From the NCBI GenBank assembly GCA_900552565.1, contig USAK01000036.1:1-17159 (forward strand): a stretch of DNA of 17,159 nucleotides. The letters are read 5' to 3'. The stretch comes from an uncultured Selenomonas sp. (GTDB lineage Bacteria > Bacillota > Negativicutes > Selenomonadales > Selenomonadaceae). Position 1 is the first letter of the stretch; every line of letters begins with the position of its first letter. Below, piece by piece: positions 8,834-15,653 of the stretch. The position numbers and the translations under genes are program-made. The notes under the pieces were generated by a model that saw only the letters and a list, made by a program, of their open reading frames with translations, was not told where the DNA came from and searched no databases.

Positions 8834-10511
8834 AATGCTCTCCTTTGACCAGCGGCCTTCTATACATATGGAAGCTTCCGTCTGCGAAACGCGAATTGAT
8901 ATAACAGAGCCCCGCAGGCGACTGCTCGGGATAATCTGCATTCTCGCCAAATGTATGCCAGCGTGTCTCATGACGCGCGGACAAATGGGCGATGAGGGCC
9001 CGGCAGACCAGCAGACGTTCGCGCAGCTCATAGATTTTCATGAGTTCGTAGGTATCCGCCGCAGACAGGGTCGGCAGCAAAGCTTCAAGATGCTGTATCT
9101 TTTCGTCAGCCAAAGTCAGGCGGCTTTCATTGTAGCGGTAGTCGGTGCGTATCCCGCCGGCATACTCATCCATGATTTTCTGCATGGCCTCTTCCATCTG
9201 TTCTGTTGTCAGGTTGCCCTGCCTGCGTGAAAGATAGGCCTCGTATTCCGCAAATGGTGCTTTGCCTGTATTCTCCCGGCCTGAACCATCGGCATTCTCC
9301 CCTGCCTGACAGAACTCCCTGATGGCCCCCGCAGCGATTTCGCCTTCGGCCAGTGCCCCCGTGACGTATTTCTGCGGAGCGCCTCCGGCCACATCACCGG
9401 CAGCAAACAGGCCTTTTACTGTCGTCTCACGCTTCGTATCGACCCAGAAGCCGCTGGCCGTATGGCCGCCCACGACATAAGGCTCCGTACCTTCGACTTC
9501 TACAGGTTCCTGCTGCGGGCCTCTGCCGCTCTCTATCCATTTGAGCGTTTGGGCCGGTGCCATGTTGAGGTACGCATGGTAGAGGTCTTTTTGCTGCGTC
9601 TCCGTGATATGGCGCGTATCGAGATAACAGGGTCCATGCCCCTTTCGATTTTCTTCCACCGTCCCATAAATGCGCTGCGGTGTCGTAAGACCGTATTTTG
9701 TCTCGTAAATCGCTCCCCGCGCATTGACCTGCTTTGCACCGACGCCCTGCGCAATCGTGCCCGTCGGTGCAATCGTGTCCTTGCAGCGCAGGGCGACAAA
9801 ACGGTGTTCTAGCGTCGTCATCTCCGCCCCCGCACGAATGCCCATGGCATAGCCCGCACCGGTATTAAAGGGAGGATACCACATCTTATGACGTGAAAAG
9901 CCCGGATTGTTCGGGCGGTAAATTCCCGCGGCCCCGCCCGTGCTGATGAGTACCGCTCTGGCGTCAATGTCGTAAAAAACAACTTCACGATTCGAGAACC
10001 CCCAGGCCCCATAGACCTGATTTTCCCGTATTTTGAGGTCCGTAATATTGACATGATTGAGCACCGTGACATTTTCCTGGGCGCGGGCGCCTTTGGCCAG
10101 CAACGGTTTGATATTCTCGCCATTAATCTTGACATTGCGCCAGCCGCGCGTGACATAACGGCCCTGTTCATCCTTCAAAATCACGAGCCCGCGCTCCTCC
10201 AGGTCTTTCGTCACCGCATTGACCTTTTGGGCAATCGTCAGCATCAGGTCATCGCGGATAATGCTCTCGGCATCTTTGCGCGCATATTCGACATAATCTT
10301 CCGGCGTATGGCCAGACGAAATATAGGCATTGAGGGCATTGACGCCGGCGGCCAGACAGCCGCTGCGCTCGATATTGGCCTTTTCTGCCACGAGCACGTG
10401 CAGATTTTTTTCTTTCCCGAGCTTGATGGCCGCGTAGCAGCCCGCCGTGCCGCCGCCGATAATCAGCACATCGGTCACGAGACGGCGTCGCTCAAATGTT
10501 GTTTCCTTCAT
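8817..10511 (-). CDS. aprA: Adenylylsulfate (APS) reductase alpha subunit, flavoprotein (AprA)
   Basis: AprA reduces APS to sulfite and AMP at an FAD. The 564 residues carry an N-terminal Rossmann FAD site GGGTAG (19-24). The block EKANIERSGCLAAGVNALN (43-61) matches the AprA signature better than that of fumarate reductase. RGWRNVKINGENIKP (122-136) is also AprA-like. EHRFVALRCKD (235-245) carries a conserved substrate-binding Arg, GGHTASG (348-354) the presumed catalytic His350, and GLFAAGDVAGG (367-377) the second FAD contact. The AprA-type C-terminal helical domain follows. GGGGAG lies upstream of the ATG, 35 bp after chrA. With cysDN downstream and no qmo, sat or dsr genes in view, an assimilatory role is more likely than sulfate respiration. 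Another member of the fumarate reductase/AprA superfamily is possible but less likely. Confidence 0.88.
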   Translation of the reverse strand: MKETTFERRRLVTDVLIIGGGTAGCYAAIKLGKEKNLHVLVAEKANIERSGCLAAGVNALNAYISSGHTPEDYVEYARKDAESIIRDDLMLTIAQKVNAVTKDLEERGLVILKDEQGRYVTRGWRNVKINGENIKPLLAKGARAQENVTVLNHVNITDLKIRENQVYGAWGFSNREVVFYDIDARAVLISTGGAAGIYRPNNPGFSRHKMWYPPFNTGAGYAMGIRAGAEMTTLEHRFVALRCKDTIAPTGTIAQGVGAKQVNARGAIYETKYGLTTPQRIYGTVEENRKGHGPCYLDTRHITETQQKDLYHAYLNMAPAQTLKWIESGRGPQQEPVEVEGTEPYVVGGHTASGFWVDTKRETTVKGLFAAGDVAGGAPQKYVTGALAEGEIAAGAIREFCQAGENADGSGRENTGKAPFAEYEAYLSRRQGNLTTEQMEEAMQKIMDEYAGGIRTDYRYNESRLTLADEKIQHLEALLPTLSAADTYELMKIYELRERLLVCRALIAHLSARHETRWHTFGENADYPEQSPAGLCYINSRFADGSFHMYRRPLVKGEHYEHKN

Positions 10512-10546
10512 TTATATCTCTCCCCTATATCCTGAAATCCTCGTTC

Positions 10547-12061
10547 TTAAATCAGCATCAGTGCCAGTCCCGAGACCGACGAAAAAATCATCAGACCTGC
10601 CATACTGGCTCGCGGACGGCAGAGGACGAGCAGGCAGATGCCGGCAAGGCCGAGGGTCAGCAGCAGTACAGGCAGCTGCGGCAAAGAAAGCACCAGACCA
10701 GCCTCAAGATTGGTGCGCAGCATCGAAAGAGCCACATTGAGGAGCAGTCCGCTGATGATGGGCCGCACCCAGAAACTCACCTGGCGGAAAACCGGCACAT
10801 CGTGAAACGTCCGCAGCAAACGTGCAACCATGCCAAAAATCAAGCCCGATGCCGCTACACTGATGCCAAACCCCGCCAAAGCCATGGCGAAAGCCGCGAG
10901 CATGCCGCCCGCGCGCATCCCTTCGAAATAGCCGATGCCCGTCAGAATCTTGCAGAGGATTGAACCAGGCAGAGCATTGGCTATCGGTACAAGCTGACCA
11001 TAAAAATCGCTGCCCGGCAGCGCCCCGGCCTGTACAAAAAGTCCATCGGCAATGGTCAGGTAGGCATCCCCGCCGCCAAAGGAAAGCAGCGATGACAAAA
11101 AGCCGCCGCCGATATAAGACAGGCTGTCCGGCACCAACAGCAGTGCCGGCAGGGCAAAGAACAGGGCAAACGCCAGCCAAGCCAGCATTTCCTGAATGAT
11201 ATCTGCCAGCAGACGCTGTTTTCCTTTTTCTGTATCCCCTGCTTCAGCCCGATGAAAGCTGTAAAAAATACCACATACGGTGAGCAGGCTCATCAGCAGC
11301 ACACTGACGAGGTGAACCTGCGCCAGCACAGGAAGTCTGACCGCAAAACCGCTGCCGCTCAGCAGGAAAACTGCAGTGAGCAGGATGGCTGAAACATATC
11401 TTCTGCGCGTCCGCGCCTGACTGAGGAAGACAATCAGGAAAAAAGATAAGCCAAGAACCGCAATGACCGAAAGGCCAAAAACTGGCTGCCAGCCCGTCCC
11501 CAGAAGTGCATATATATTTTTCTCCGAGGAAAGCAGGAAGACGGCCGTCATGACAATGCCCATGACCTGCAAAGTCTTTTGTCCTTCTCCCTGCAGCTGA
11601 CGGAACGTCTTGATGACGTACAAAAACAGCAGACTGATGATGAAGGCGCCAAGGCCAATAGAACTACTGCGGATGGCCATGAGCACTTCGCCCTGACCTT
11701 CTCTTAAAACCGAAAGGATGAGGATGACCAGAAAAGAACCCGGCAGTGCCATCATCGCGGCGGCCAGCAGCATTCCTGCATAACCGCCCAGCCTCTGGCC
11801 GATGCCCGCGGCAATCTCCACAGGCAGAGCTCCCGGCGTGATACAGGCAGCCAGAACATCTTCATCGTAGTCACGCTTGGAGACGAGACGGCTGTTTTTT
11901 ACCACCTCTTCTTCAATGACTGGAATCAGGGCATTGCCGCCGCCAAAGCCAATGGCGCCAATCCGGAACATGCTGACAGACAGACGCATGAGCTTTTCAT
12001 AAGCTCCATACGCACGGTGCATCTGCCCGCTTCTGTCAGCTTCTGCTAAAATGTGTTCCAC
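10547..12061 (-). CDS. chrA: CHR-family transporter (ChrA-like), possible sulfate permease
   Basis: This 504-residue membrane protein of the CHR (chromate ion transporter) superfamily has the two-domain form. The first half has FRIGAIGFGGGNALIP and ITPGALPVEIAAGIGQ; the second repeats the pattern with SFGGGDAYLTIADGLFV and NALPGSILCKILTGIGYF. About ten to twelve hydrophobic segments are visible. Family members move chromate, and chromate is a sulfate analogue. Heading an operon with ATP sulfurylase and APS reductase suggests that sulfate or a related oxyanion is the natural substrate (inference). The GTG at 12061 is chosen because GAGGTGA stands 5 bases upstream. An in-frame TTG at 12112 lies inside the leader terminator hairpin and has no usable ribosome site. 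No other sulfate transporter is in the window. Confidence 0.88.
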   Translation of the reverse strand: MEHILAEADRSGQMHRAYGAYEKLMRLSVSMFRIGAIGFGGGNALIPVIEEEVVKNSRLVSKRDYDEDVLAACITPGALPVEIAAGIGQRLGGYAGMLLAAAMMALPGSFLVILILSVLREGQGEVLMAIRSSSIGLGAFIISLLFLYVIKTFRQLQGEGQKTLQVMGIVMTAVFLLSSEKNIYALLGTGWQPVFGLSVIAVLGLSFFLIVFLSQARTRRRYVSAILLTAVFLLSGSGFAVRLPVLAQVHLVSVLLMSLLTVCGIFYSFHRAEAGDTEKGKQRLLADIIQEMLAWLAFALFFALPALLLVPDSLSYIGGGFLSSLLSFGGGDAYLTIADGLFVQAGALPGSDFYGQLVPIANALPGSILCKILTGIGYFEGMRAGGMLAAFAMALAGFGISVAASGLIFGMVARLLRTFHDVPVFRQVSFWVRPIISGLLLNVALSMLRTNLEAGLVLSLPQLPVLLLTLGLAGICLLVLCRPRASMAGLMIFSSVSGLALMLI

Positions 12062-12093
12062 TGCTCTCACCTCACCAATCAAAAAACGCCAAT

Positions 12094-12147
12094 AAAAAAA
12101 TGGAGGTTCCAAGACAAGTCACACAGCTTGTCTTGGAACCTCCATTT
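12094..12147 (-). terminator. Leader terminator (attenuator) of the sulfate operon
   Basis: A perfect 21-bp inverted repeat (12098-12118 with 12127-12147) with an 8-nt loop is followed on the minus strand by a run of seven T that overlaps the stem base. It ends about 33 bp before the chrA GTG and lies between the operon promoter and the first gene. As it stands it should stop most transcripts before chrA, so the operon needs an antitermination event or read-through. There is no coding gene on the upstream side that it could serve, since transcription from the nearest promoter begins only about 23 nt before it. Confidence 0.85.
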
Positions 12148-12160
12148 GCTGGTCAGTTCC
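12135..12160 (-). promoter_or_regulatory. Candidate antiterminator pairing in the chrA leader
   Basis: On the minus strand GGAAC (12156-12160) can pair with GTTCC (12135-12139), and CCA with TGG inside it around a GCAAA loop. This hairpin uses bases of the 5' arm of the terminator, so the two structures exclude each other. It is far weaker than the terminator and would need a bound protein. I did not find the paired six-nucleotide-loop hairpins described for EutV/NasR-type ANTAR targets. Confidence 0.4.
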
Positions 12161-12176
12161 TAAAAAACATGGTTCT

Positions 12177-12205
12177 ATCATAACCGAGAAAACATAGTTT
12201 GTCAA
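12177..12205 (-). promoter_or_regulatory. Promoter of the chrA-aprAB-cysDN operon
   Basis: On the minus strand, -35 TTGACA (12200-12205) and -10 TATGAT (12177-12182) have a 17-bp spacer, with the predicted start near 12170. It drives the attenuator leader and the five genes after it. The sequence AGTTT-N10-AAACT (12196-12215) spans the -35 and could be an operator. Confidence 0.85.
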
Positions 12206-12223
12206 CATGTAAACTAACTTTTT

Positions 12224-12239
12224 TGTGATAAAAATCATA
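12224..12239 (-). promoter_or_regulatory. CRP/FNR-like site upstream of the sulfate operon promoter
   Basis: TGTGA-N6-TCATA matches 8 of 10 positions of the CRP-type consensus (TGTGA-N6-TCACA) and also contains TGAT-AAAA-ATCA like an FNR site. Its centre at 12231.5 is 61.5 bp upstream of the predicted start, the classic class I activator position. The region is AT-rich, so chance is possible. Confidence 0.4.
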
Positions 12240-12249
12240 GAATTATCCC

Positions 12250-12279
12250 GATGGGCGCAGAACAGGACAGAACCCCATC
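12250..12279 (-). other. Hairpin after the ANTAR regulator gene
   Basis: GATGGG and CCCATC (6 bp, 18-nt loop) lie 3 bp after the regulator stop codon. There is no T-run directly behind it, so it is at best a weak terminator. Read-through of the kinase/regulator transcript into the chrA leader is therefore possible. Confidence 0.35.
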
Positions 12280-12282
12280 TGC

Positions 12283-12870
12283 TCAGACTTTGCCGCCCGC
12301 CGCTTTGACAATAGCTTCAGCGACTTCTTTGACCGTCAGCCGCTTCATCATGGCATACTGCTGGATGCGGCGGTAGGCCTCCGGCTCCGACAGGTGATGT
12401 GCCGCCATGAGTATCCCCTTCGCACGGTCAAGTGTCTTGCGCATGGCGAGAGAATCCCTCAGACCCGCAAGTTCCTGTTCAAGGCCCTGCATCTCGCGCC
12501 AGCGCGACATGGCAATCTCAATCGCGGGAAAGAGATTATTCTCCTGCACAGGCTTGACAAGATAGCCAAGCACGCCGGAGTCCTTGGCCTTCTCGACGAT
12601 TTCCGGCTGGCTGAACGCCGTCAGCAGGAGAACCGGTGCCAGTTTTTCCTCAGAAATCTTGCGGGCGGCCGTGATGCCATCCATCTGCGGCATCTTGATG
12701 TCCATGATGACGAGGTCCGGACAATGCGCACGCGTGAGTTCTACCGCTTTGCGGCCGTCAATGGCCTCACCGACAACCTCATGTCCTGCTTCTTCCAGCA
12801 TTTCCCTCAGATCCATGCGGATGATTGATTCATTATCTGCAATAACAATCCGTAATTTTTCCATGGCCAT
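12283..12870 (-). CDS. ANTAR-domain response regulator (RNA-binding antiterminator)
   Basis: This 195-residue regulator has a receiver domain (about 5-120) with Asp12, phospho-acceptor Asp57 in VIMDIKMPQMDG, Thr84 and Lys106. A short helical linker leads to an ANTAR domain (about 133-192) with RKTLDRAKGILM, LSEPEAYRRIQQYAM and LTVKEVAEAIV. ANTAR proteins such as AmiR, NasR, EutV and PdtaR bind RNA hairpins and relieve transcription termination when active. The ATG at 12870 has AGGAAGG upstream. It follows the histidine kinase gene by 102 bp and almost certainly is its partner. The next element downstream on the same strand is the terminator-bearing leader of the sulfate operon, the obvious candidate target. 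The regulon is inferred from position only. Confidence 0.95.
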   Translation of the reverse strand: MAMEKLRIVIADNESIIRMDLREMLEEAGHEVVGEAIDGRKAVELTRAHCPDLVIMDIKMPQMDGITAARKISEEKLAPVLLLTAFSQPEIVEKAKDSGVLGYLVKPVQENNLFPAIEIAMSRWREMQGLEQELAGLRDSLAMRKTLDRAKGILMAAHHLSEPEAYRRIQQYAMMKRLTVKEVAEAIVKAAGGKV

Positions 12871-12972
12871 ATTCGCCTTCCTGCCCTTCCCATACTTCTA
12901 TCCATACCATATCTATTATATCCATAAATCCCCTGCAGCAGTTTCCCGTCTATATCTCTGCCCCTCCGTTTT

Positions 12973-14415
12973 TCATGCCTCATCCGTCGGATTAGGCTGT
13001 ATCTTAGGGATAAGGAGCCTTGCATGCGTACCGTGCCCCTCGCCCTGTTCATCATTTGCCAGTGTGAAGGTGCCGCCGAGATCCCCTTCGACGAGTGTCT
13101 GTACGATGGTAAGCCCCAAAGATTTCCGCGGCAGCTCGGCAAAATTTGCCGGCAGGCCGATGCCATCATCGTAAAAATCAAGGTGCCAGAAATCTTTGTC
13201 TTCCTGCACGGCAAGACCGATGAGCCCCGACTTGCGGCCGATAAACGCATGCTCCATTGCATTGAGCACGAGTTCATTGAGCACGAGTGCCACGGAGCTG
13301 GCGCATTTAGACGGCAGAATGAGCCTCGGTCCCTTAAATTCCGTACGGATGAGGAAGTCACGGTCCGTCATATTGCGTGCGGCAAGGTCAAAGATATGGC
13401 CCATGACTTCCTGCACATCGATATCCTCGCTGCCCTGCTGCGAGAGATACTCATGAACCACAGAAATCGAGAGAATGCGGTTGATGCTTTCTTTCAGTGC
13501 TTCCTTGACTTCCTTCGTCTTCGCACGTCTCGCCTGAATCCGCAGCAGGCTCGCAATCGCCTGCAGATTGTTCTTAACACGGTGATGAATTTCCTGAATG
13601 ACCGCTGACTTAATGCGGATTTCCTTATCCTTGGCCCGCGTTTCCGTGACATCCGAGAGGATGACAATGCGCATCTTGAGTTCACCGCCTTCGCGGATGA
13701 CGATTTCGCGGCGGATAAGGATGAGTCCGCCGGCCGTGATTTCCTTCTGCCATGGACGGTCCGTTTCCACCGTCTCGCGCGTGACGTGCTGTGTCATCTG
13801 CCGGTCAAAGAGATGGCCGCCGCGCAGGCTGCCGACCCCGAGTACGCGGTAAATGCGCTGCGCCGCCGCATCGGCAAAGACAATGCGGCTGTGCTCATCC
13901 GTAATCATGATGCCGTCACTCGCTGTGATGGGACGGAACTGCTCCGGATTCAGCACATGACGCGCATGATAAAGAACGGCCACAGCAGCATCGAGCAGAT
14001 GCGGATAGCCTTCAATCGACAGCTTTTCACGGTCCACTTCAAAATTCAGCACACCGATGACCTTATCGCCGTCATGGATGGCAAAGGTATACATGTCAAT
14101 CATGGAGCCGTAATTCCATTCCCGCTTGCCGCGTGCAGGCTTGCCCGTCTGGAAGGTCTCCTGAATCAAAGGTTCTTCCAAGCAGCGCACCACGCGGCCG
14201 GCTTCATCGGGCTTGCCCGGCAGATAGACCGTATGCGGACGCTGCTGCGCCGCAATGAGAAAACTGTCCATCTGCTTTGTCCTGACATAGACTTTAAGCT
14301 CTCCATGGGCAAGGTCGGCAAGAAAAGGAAAAACAATAGCCATGCGTGAAAGCAGGCTGATTTGAAACATCGTCAGATTCGTCTTTTCCCGGCACAGACG
14401 TGTAATATTATCCAT
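12973..14415 (-). CDS. Cytosolic sensor histidine kinase, PdtaS/EutW type (HisKA_2)
   Basis: This 480-residue kinase has no membrane segment or signal peptide, so it senses a cytosolic signal. The N-terminal ~150 residues resemble the H_kinase_N/GAF-like domain of PdtaS (FPFLADLAHGELKVYVR). A PAS domain covers about 163-262. HisKA_2 has the phospho-acceptor EIHHRVKNNLQ (His277/His278), and HATPase_c has an N-box ALVLNELVLNAMEHAF (376-391), DDGIG (417-421) and a GLTIV lid. Kinases of this class typically pair with ANTAR regulators, and one follows here. The ATG has a GTGGGG-type site 10 bases upstream. No Cys cluster or haem motif reveals the ligand. The promoter upstream overlaps a CRP-like palindrome. 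Confidence 0.94.
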   Translation of the reverse strand: MDNITRLCREKTNLTMFQISLLSRMAIVFPFLADLAHGELKVYVRTKQMDSFLIAAQQRPHTVYLPGKPDEAGRVVRCLEEPLIQETFQTGKPARGKREWNYGSMIDMYTFAIHDGDKVIGVLNFEVDREKLSIEGYPHLLDAAVAVLYHARHVLNPEQFRPITASDGIMITDEHSRIVFADAAAQRIYRVLGVGSLRGGHLFDRQMTQHVTRETVETDRPWQKEITAGGLILIRREIVIREGGELKMRIVILSDVTETRAKDKEIRIKSAVIQEIHHRVKNNLQAIASLLRIQARRAKTKEVKEALKESINRILSISVVHEYLSQQGSEDIDVQEVMGHIFDLAARNMTDRDFLIRTEFKGPRLILPSKCASSVALVLNELVLNAMEHAFIGRKSGLIGLAVQEDKDFWHLDFYDDGIGLPANFAELPRKSLGLTIVQTLVEGDLGGTFTLANDEQGEGHGTHARLLIPKIQPNPTDEA

Positions 14416-14450
14416 CCTGTTAGCACCCCACTCTTACACTTTTGTTCTAT

Positions 14451-14478
14451 AGTATAGCAGAAAATTATATTTTTGTAA
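14451..14478 (-). promoter_or_regulatory. Promoter of the kinase/ANTAR operon
   Basis: On the minus strand TTACAA (14473-14478) and TATACT (14451-14456) have a 16-bp spacer, with the start near 14444. An overlapping TATAGA (14446-14451) is an alternative -10. The -35 is imperfect, which would suit activator dependence. Confidence 0.6.
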
Positions 14479-14489
14479 TGTGTATCACA
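14474..14489 (-). promoter_or_regulatory. CRP/FNR-like site at the kinase promoter
   Basis: On the minus strand TGTGA-TACACA-TTACA matches 9 of 10 positions of the CRP-type half-sites. It also contains the perfect 13-bp palindrome ATGTGATACACAT (14478-14490). It overlaps the -35 box, with its centre at about -37.5 or -42.5 depending on which -10 is used, close to the class II activator position. Confidence 0.45.
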
Positions 14490-14507
14490 TAAAAATGTAC
14501 GAAGAAA

Positions 14508-14540
14508 ACAAAAAAGGACCGCTGAACAAGGCAGCAGCCC
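14508..14540 (-). terminator. Rho-independent terminator of the tsaE-tsaB-rimI-tsaD operon
   Basis: On the minus strand GGGCTGCTG pairs with CAGCGGTCC (9 bp including G-U pairs) around a 7-nt loop, followed by TTTTTT. It lies about 55 bp after the tsaD stop. Confidence 0.87.
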
Positions 14541-14594
14541 TTTGCGAAGAATCATCGTTGATTCAAAATAGATATATTTCTTTAAGTGATTTCC

Positions 14595-15617
14595 CTATTT
14601 TTCCTCAAGTCCCAGTCCCGGCACGGCGTTGAGGTACAAATCACTGAAGTCGCCGTGTTTTGCCTGATAATAGCCGCGGCAGGCAATCATCGCTGCATTA
14701 TCCGTACAGAGGATGCGGTTCGGATAGAAAAAGCGTACGCCCGTTTCGGCCGCACGCTCACGCAGACGTGCTTCAAGACCGCTGTTCGCCGCGACACCGC
14801 CGGCGAGCACGAGCGTATCGCGCCCTGCCGTGCGGACGGCATCAAAGGCTTTTTCCACGAGAACTTCGACCACGGAATGCTGGAATGAGGCCGCAATATC
14901 GGCCTTCTGCAGTTCATGGCCCTTCATCTTCTCACTGTTGATGTAGTTGAGCACCGCCGACTTCAGCCCGCTGAAACTGAATTCGTAATTGCCCTTTTCC
15001 TCAAGGGCACGCGGGAAGTCAATGGCGAGAGGATTGCCCTCTTTGGCAAGAGCATCGATGCGCGGGCCGCCGGGATACGGCAGCCCCATGACGCGGGCAA
15101 TCTTGTCGAAAGCCTCGCCGGCAGCATCATCGCGCGTCTGTCCCATCATATGAAAGCGGTCATAGCCCTGCACATCGACAAGGGCCGTATGGCCGCCCGA
15201 AACGACCAGTGCCATAAACGGAGGCTCGAGCTCCGGCTCGGCAAGGAAATTGGCGAAGATATGCCCCTCGAGATGATTGACGCCGATAAGCGGTTTATCG
15301 AGAGCAAACGCCAGGGCCTTGGCCGCCGAAACACCGACGAGCAGCGCACCGACAAGCCCCGGACCATACGTCACAGCCACCTGGTCGATGTCCTCAAGCT
15401 TCACGCCGGCCTGGCGCACAGCCTCATCGATGACCGGCATGATGTTGACGATGTGCTTGCGCGAAGCGATTTCCGGCACGACACCGCCAAATTTCTGATG
15501 AATGGGAATCTGCGTCGAGATGACATTGGACAAGATGGTACGGCCGCCGCGCAGTACGGCTGCCGACGTCTCATCGCAGCTCGACTCGATGCCCAGAGTC
15601 AGGATCTCTTCTTCCAC
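14595..15617 (-). CDS. tsaD: tRNA N6-adenosine threonylcarbamoyltransferase TsaD
   Basis: TsaD transfers the threonylcarbamoyl group from TC-AMP to A37 of ANN-decoding tRNAs, together with TsaB and TsaE. The 340-residue ASKHA-fold protein opens [16 protein letters not shown]. It has the metal-binding His pair in NHLEGH (His115 and His119), VSGGHTAL, the [10 protein letters not shown] block and a C-terminal CTDNAAMIA with the metal-binding Asp. The GTG at 15617 is preferred over the ATG at 15632 because AGGAG lies 7 bases before the GTG, while the ATG has no site and overlaps that AGGAG. A 7-bp hairpin sits between rimI and this start. It is the last gene of the operon, and a terminator follows. 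Confidence 0.97.
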   Translation of the reverse strand: MEEEILTLGIESSCDETSAAVLRGGRTILSNVISTQIPIHQKFGGVVPEIASRKHIVNIMPVIDEAVRQAGVKLEDIDQVAVTYGPGLVGALLVGVSAAKALAFALDKPLIGVNHLEGHIFANFLAEPELEPPFMALVVSGGHTALVDVQGYDRFHMMGQTRDDAAGEAFDKIARVMGLPYPGGPRIDALAKEGNPLAIDFPRALEEKGNYEFSFSGLKSAVLNYINSEKMKGHELQKADIAASFQHSVVEVLVEKAFDAVRTAGRDTLVLAGGVAANSGLEARLRERAAETGVRFFYPNRILCTDNAAMIACRGYYQAKHGDFSDLYLNAVPGLGLEEK

Positions 15618-15632
15618 GATATCTCTCCTCAT

Positions 15633-15652
15633 ACGGCAGCAGAACCTGCCGT
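15633..15652 (-). other. Intergenic hairpin between rimI and tsaD
   Basis: ACGGCAG and CTGCCGT form a 7-bp perfect stem with a 6-nt loop, 1 bp after the rimI stop and just ahead of the tsaD ribosome site. There is no T-run, so it is not a terminator. It may tune mRNA stability or tsaD translation. Confidence 0.5.
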
Positions 15653-15653
15653 C

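Noticed and set aside
8834..9031. 66-codon N-terminal extension of AprB
   Set aside because: It lies wholly within aprA. The ATG at 8833 has AAAGGAG and begins the ferredoxin domain at once.
8817..12061. A dissimilatory sulfate respiration cluster
   Set aside because: The activating enzyme is CysDN and not Sat, there are no qmo, dsr or hdr genes, and AprB is short; assimilation fits better.
12062..12112. TTG start for ChrA at 12112
   Set aside because: It lies in the 3' part of the leader hairpin without a ribosome site, whereas the GTG at 12061 has GAGGTGA at good spacing.
12094..12170. T-box or SAM riboswitch in the chrA leader
   Set aside because: No T-box sequence and no S-box core were found, and only about 23 nt lie upstream of the terminator, too few for either aptamer.
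12153..12170. Five-codon leader peptide reading M-F-F-R-N
   Set aside because: It starts at or next to the predicted transcription start, has no ribosome site and no Cys or Met run that would sense sulfur amino acids.
12871..12972. A separate promoter for the ANTAR gene between it and the kinase
   Set aside because: TATAAT-like sequence is present but no -35 at a usable distance; co-transcription with the kinase is simpler.
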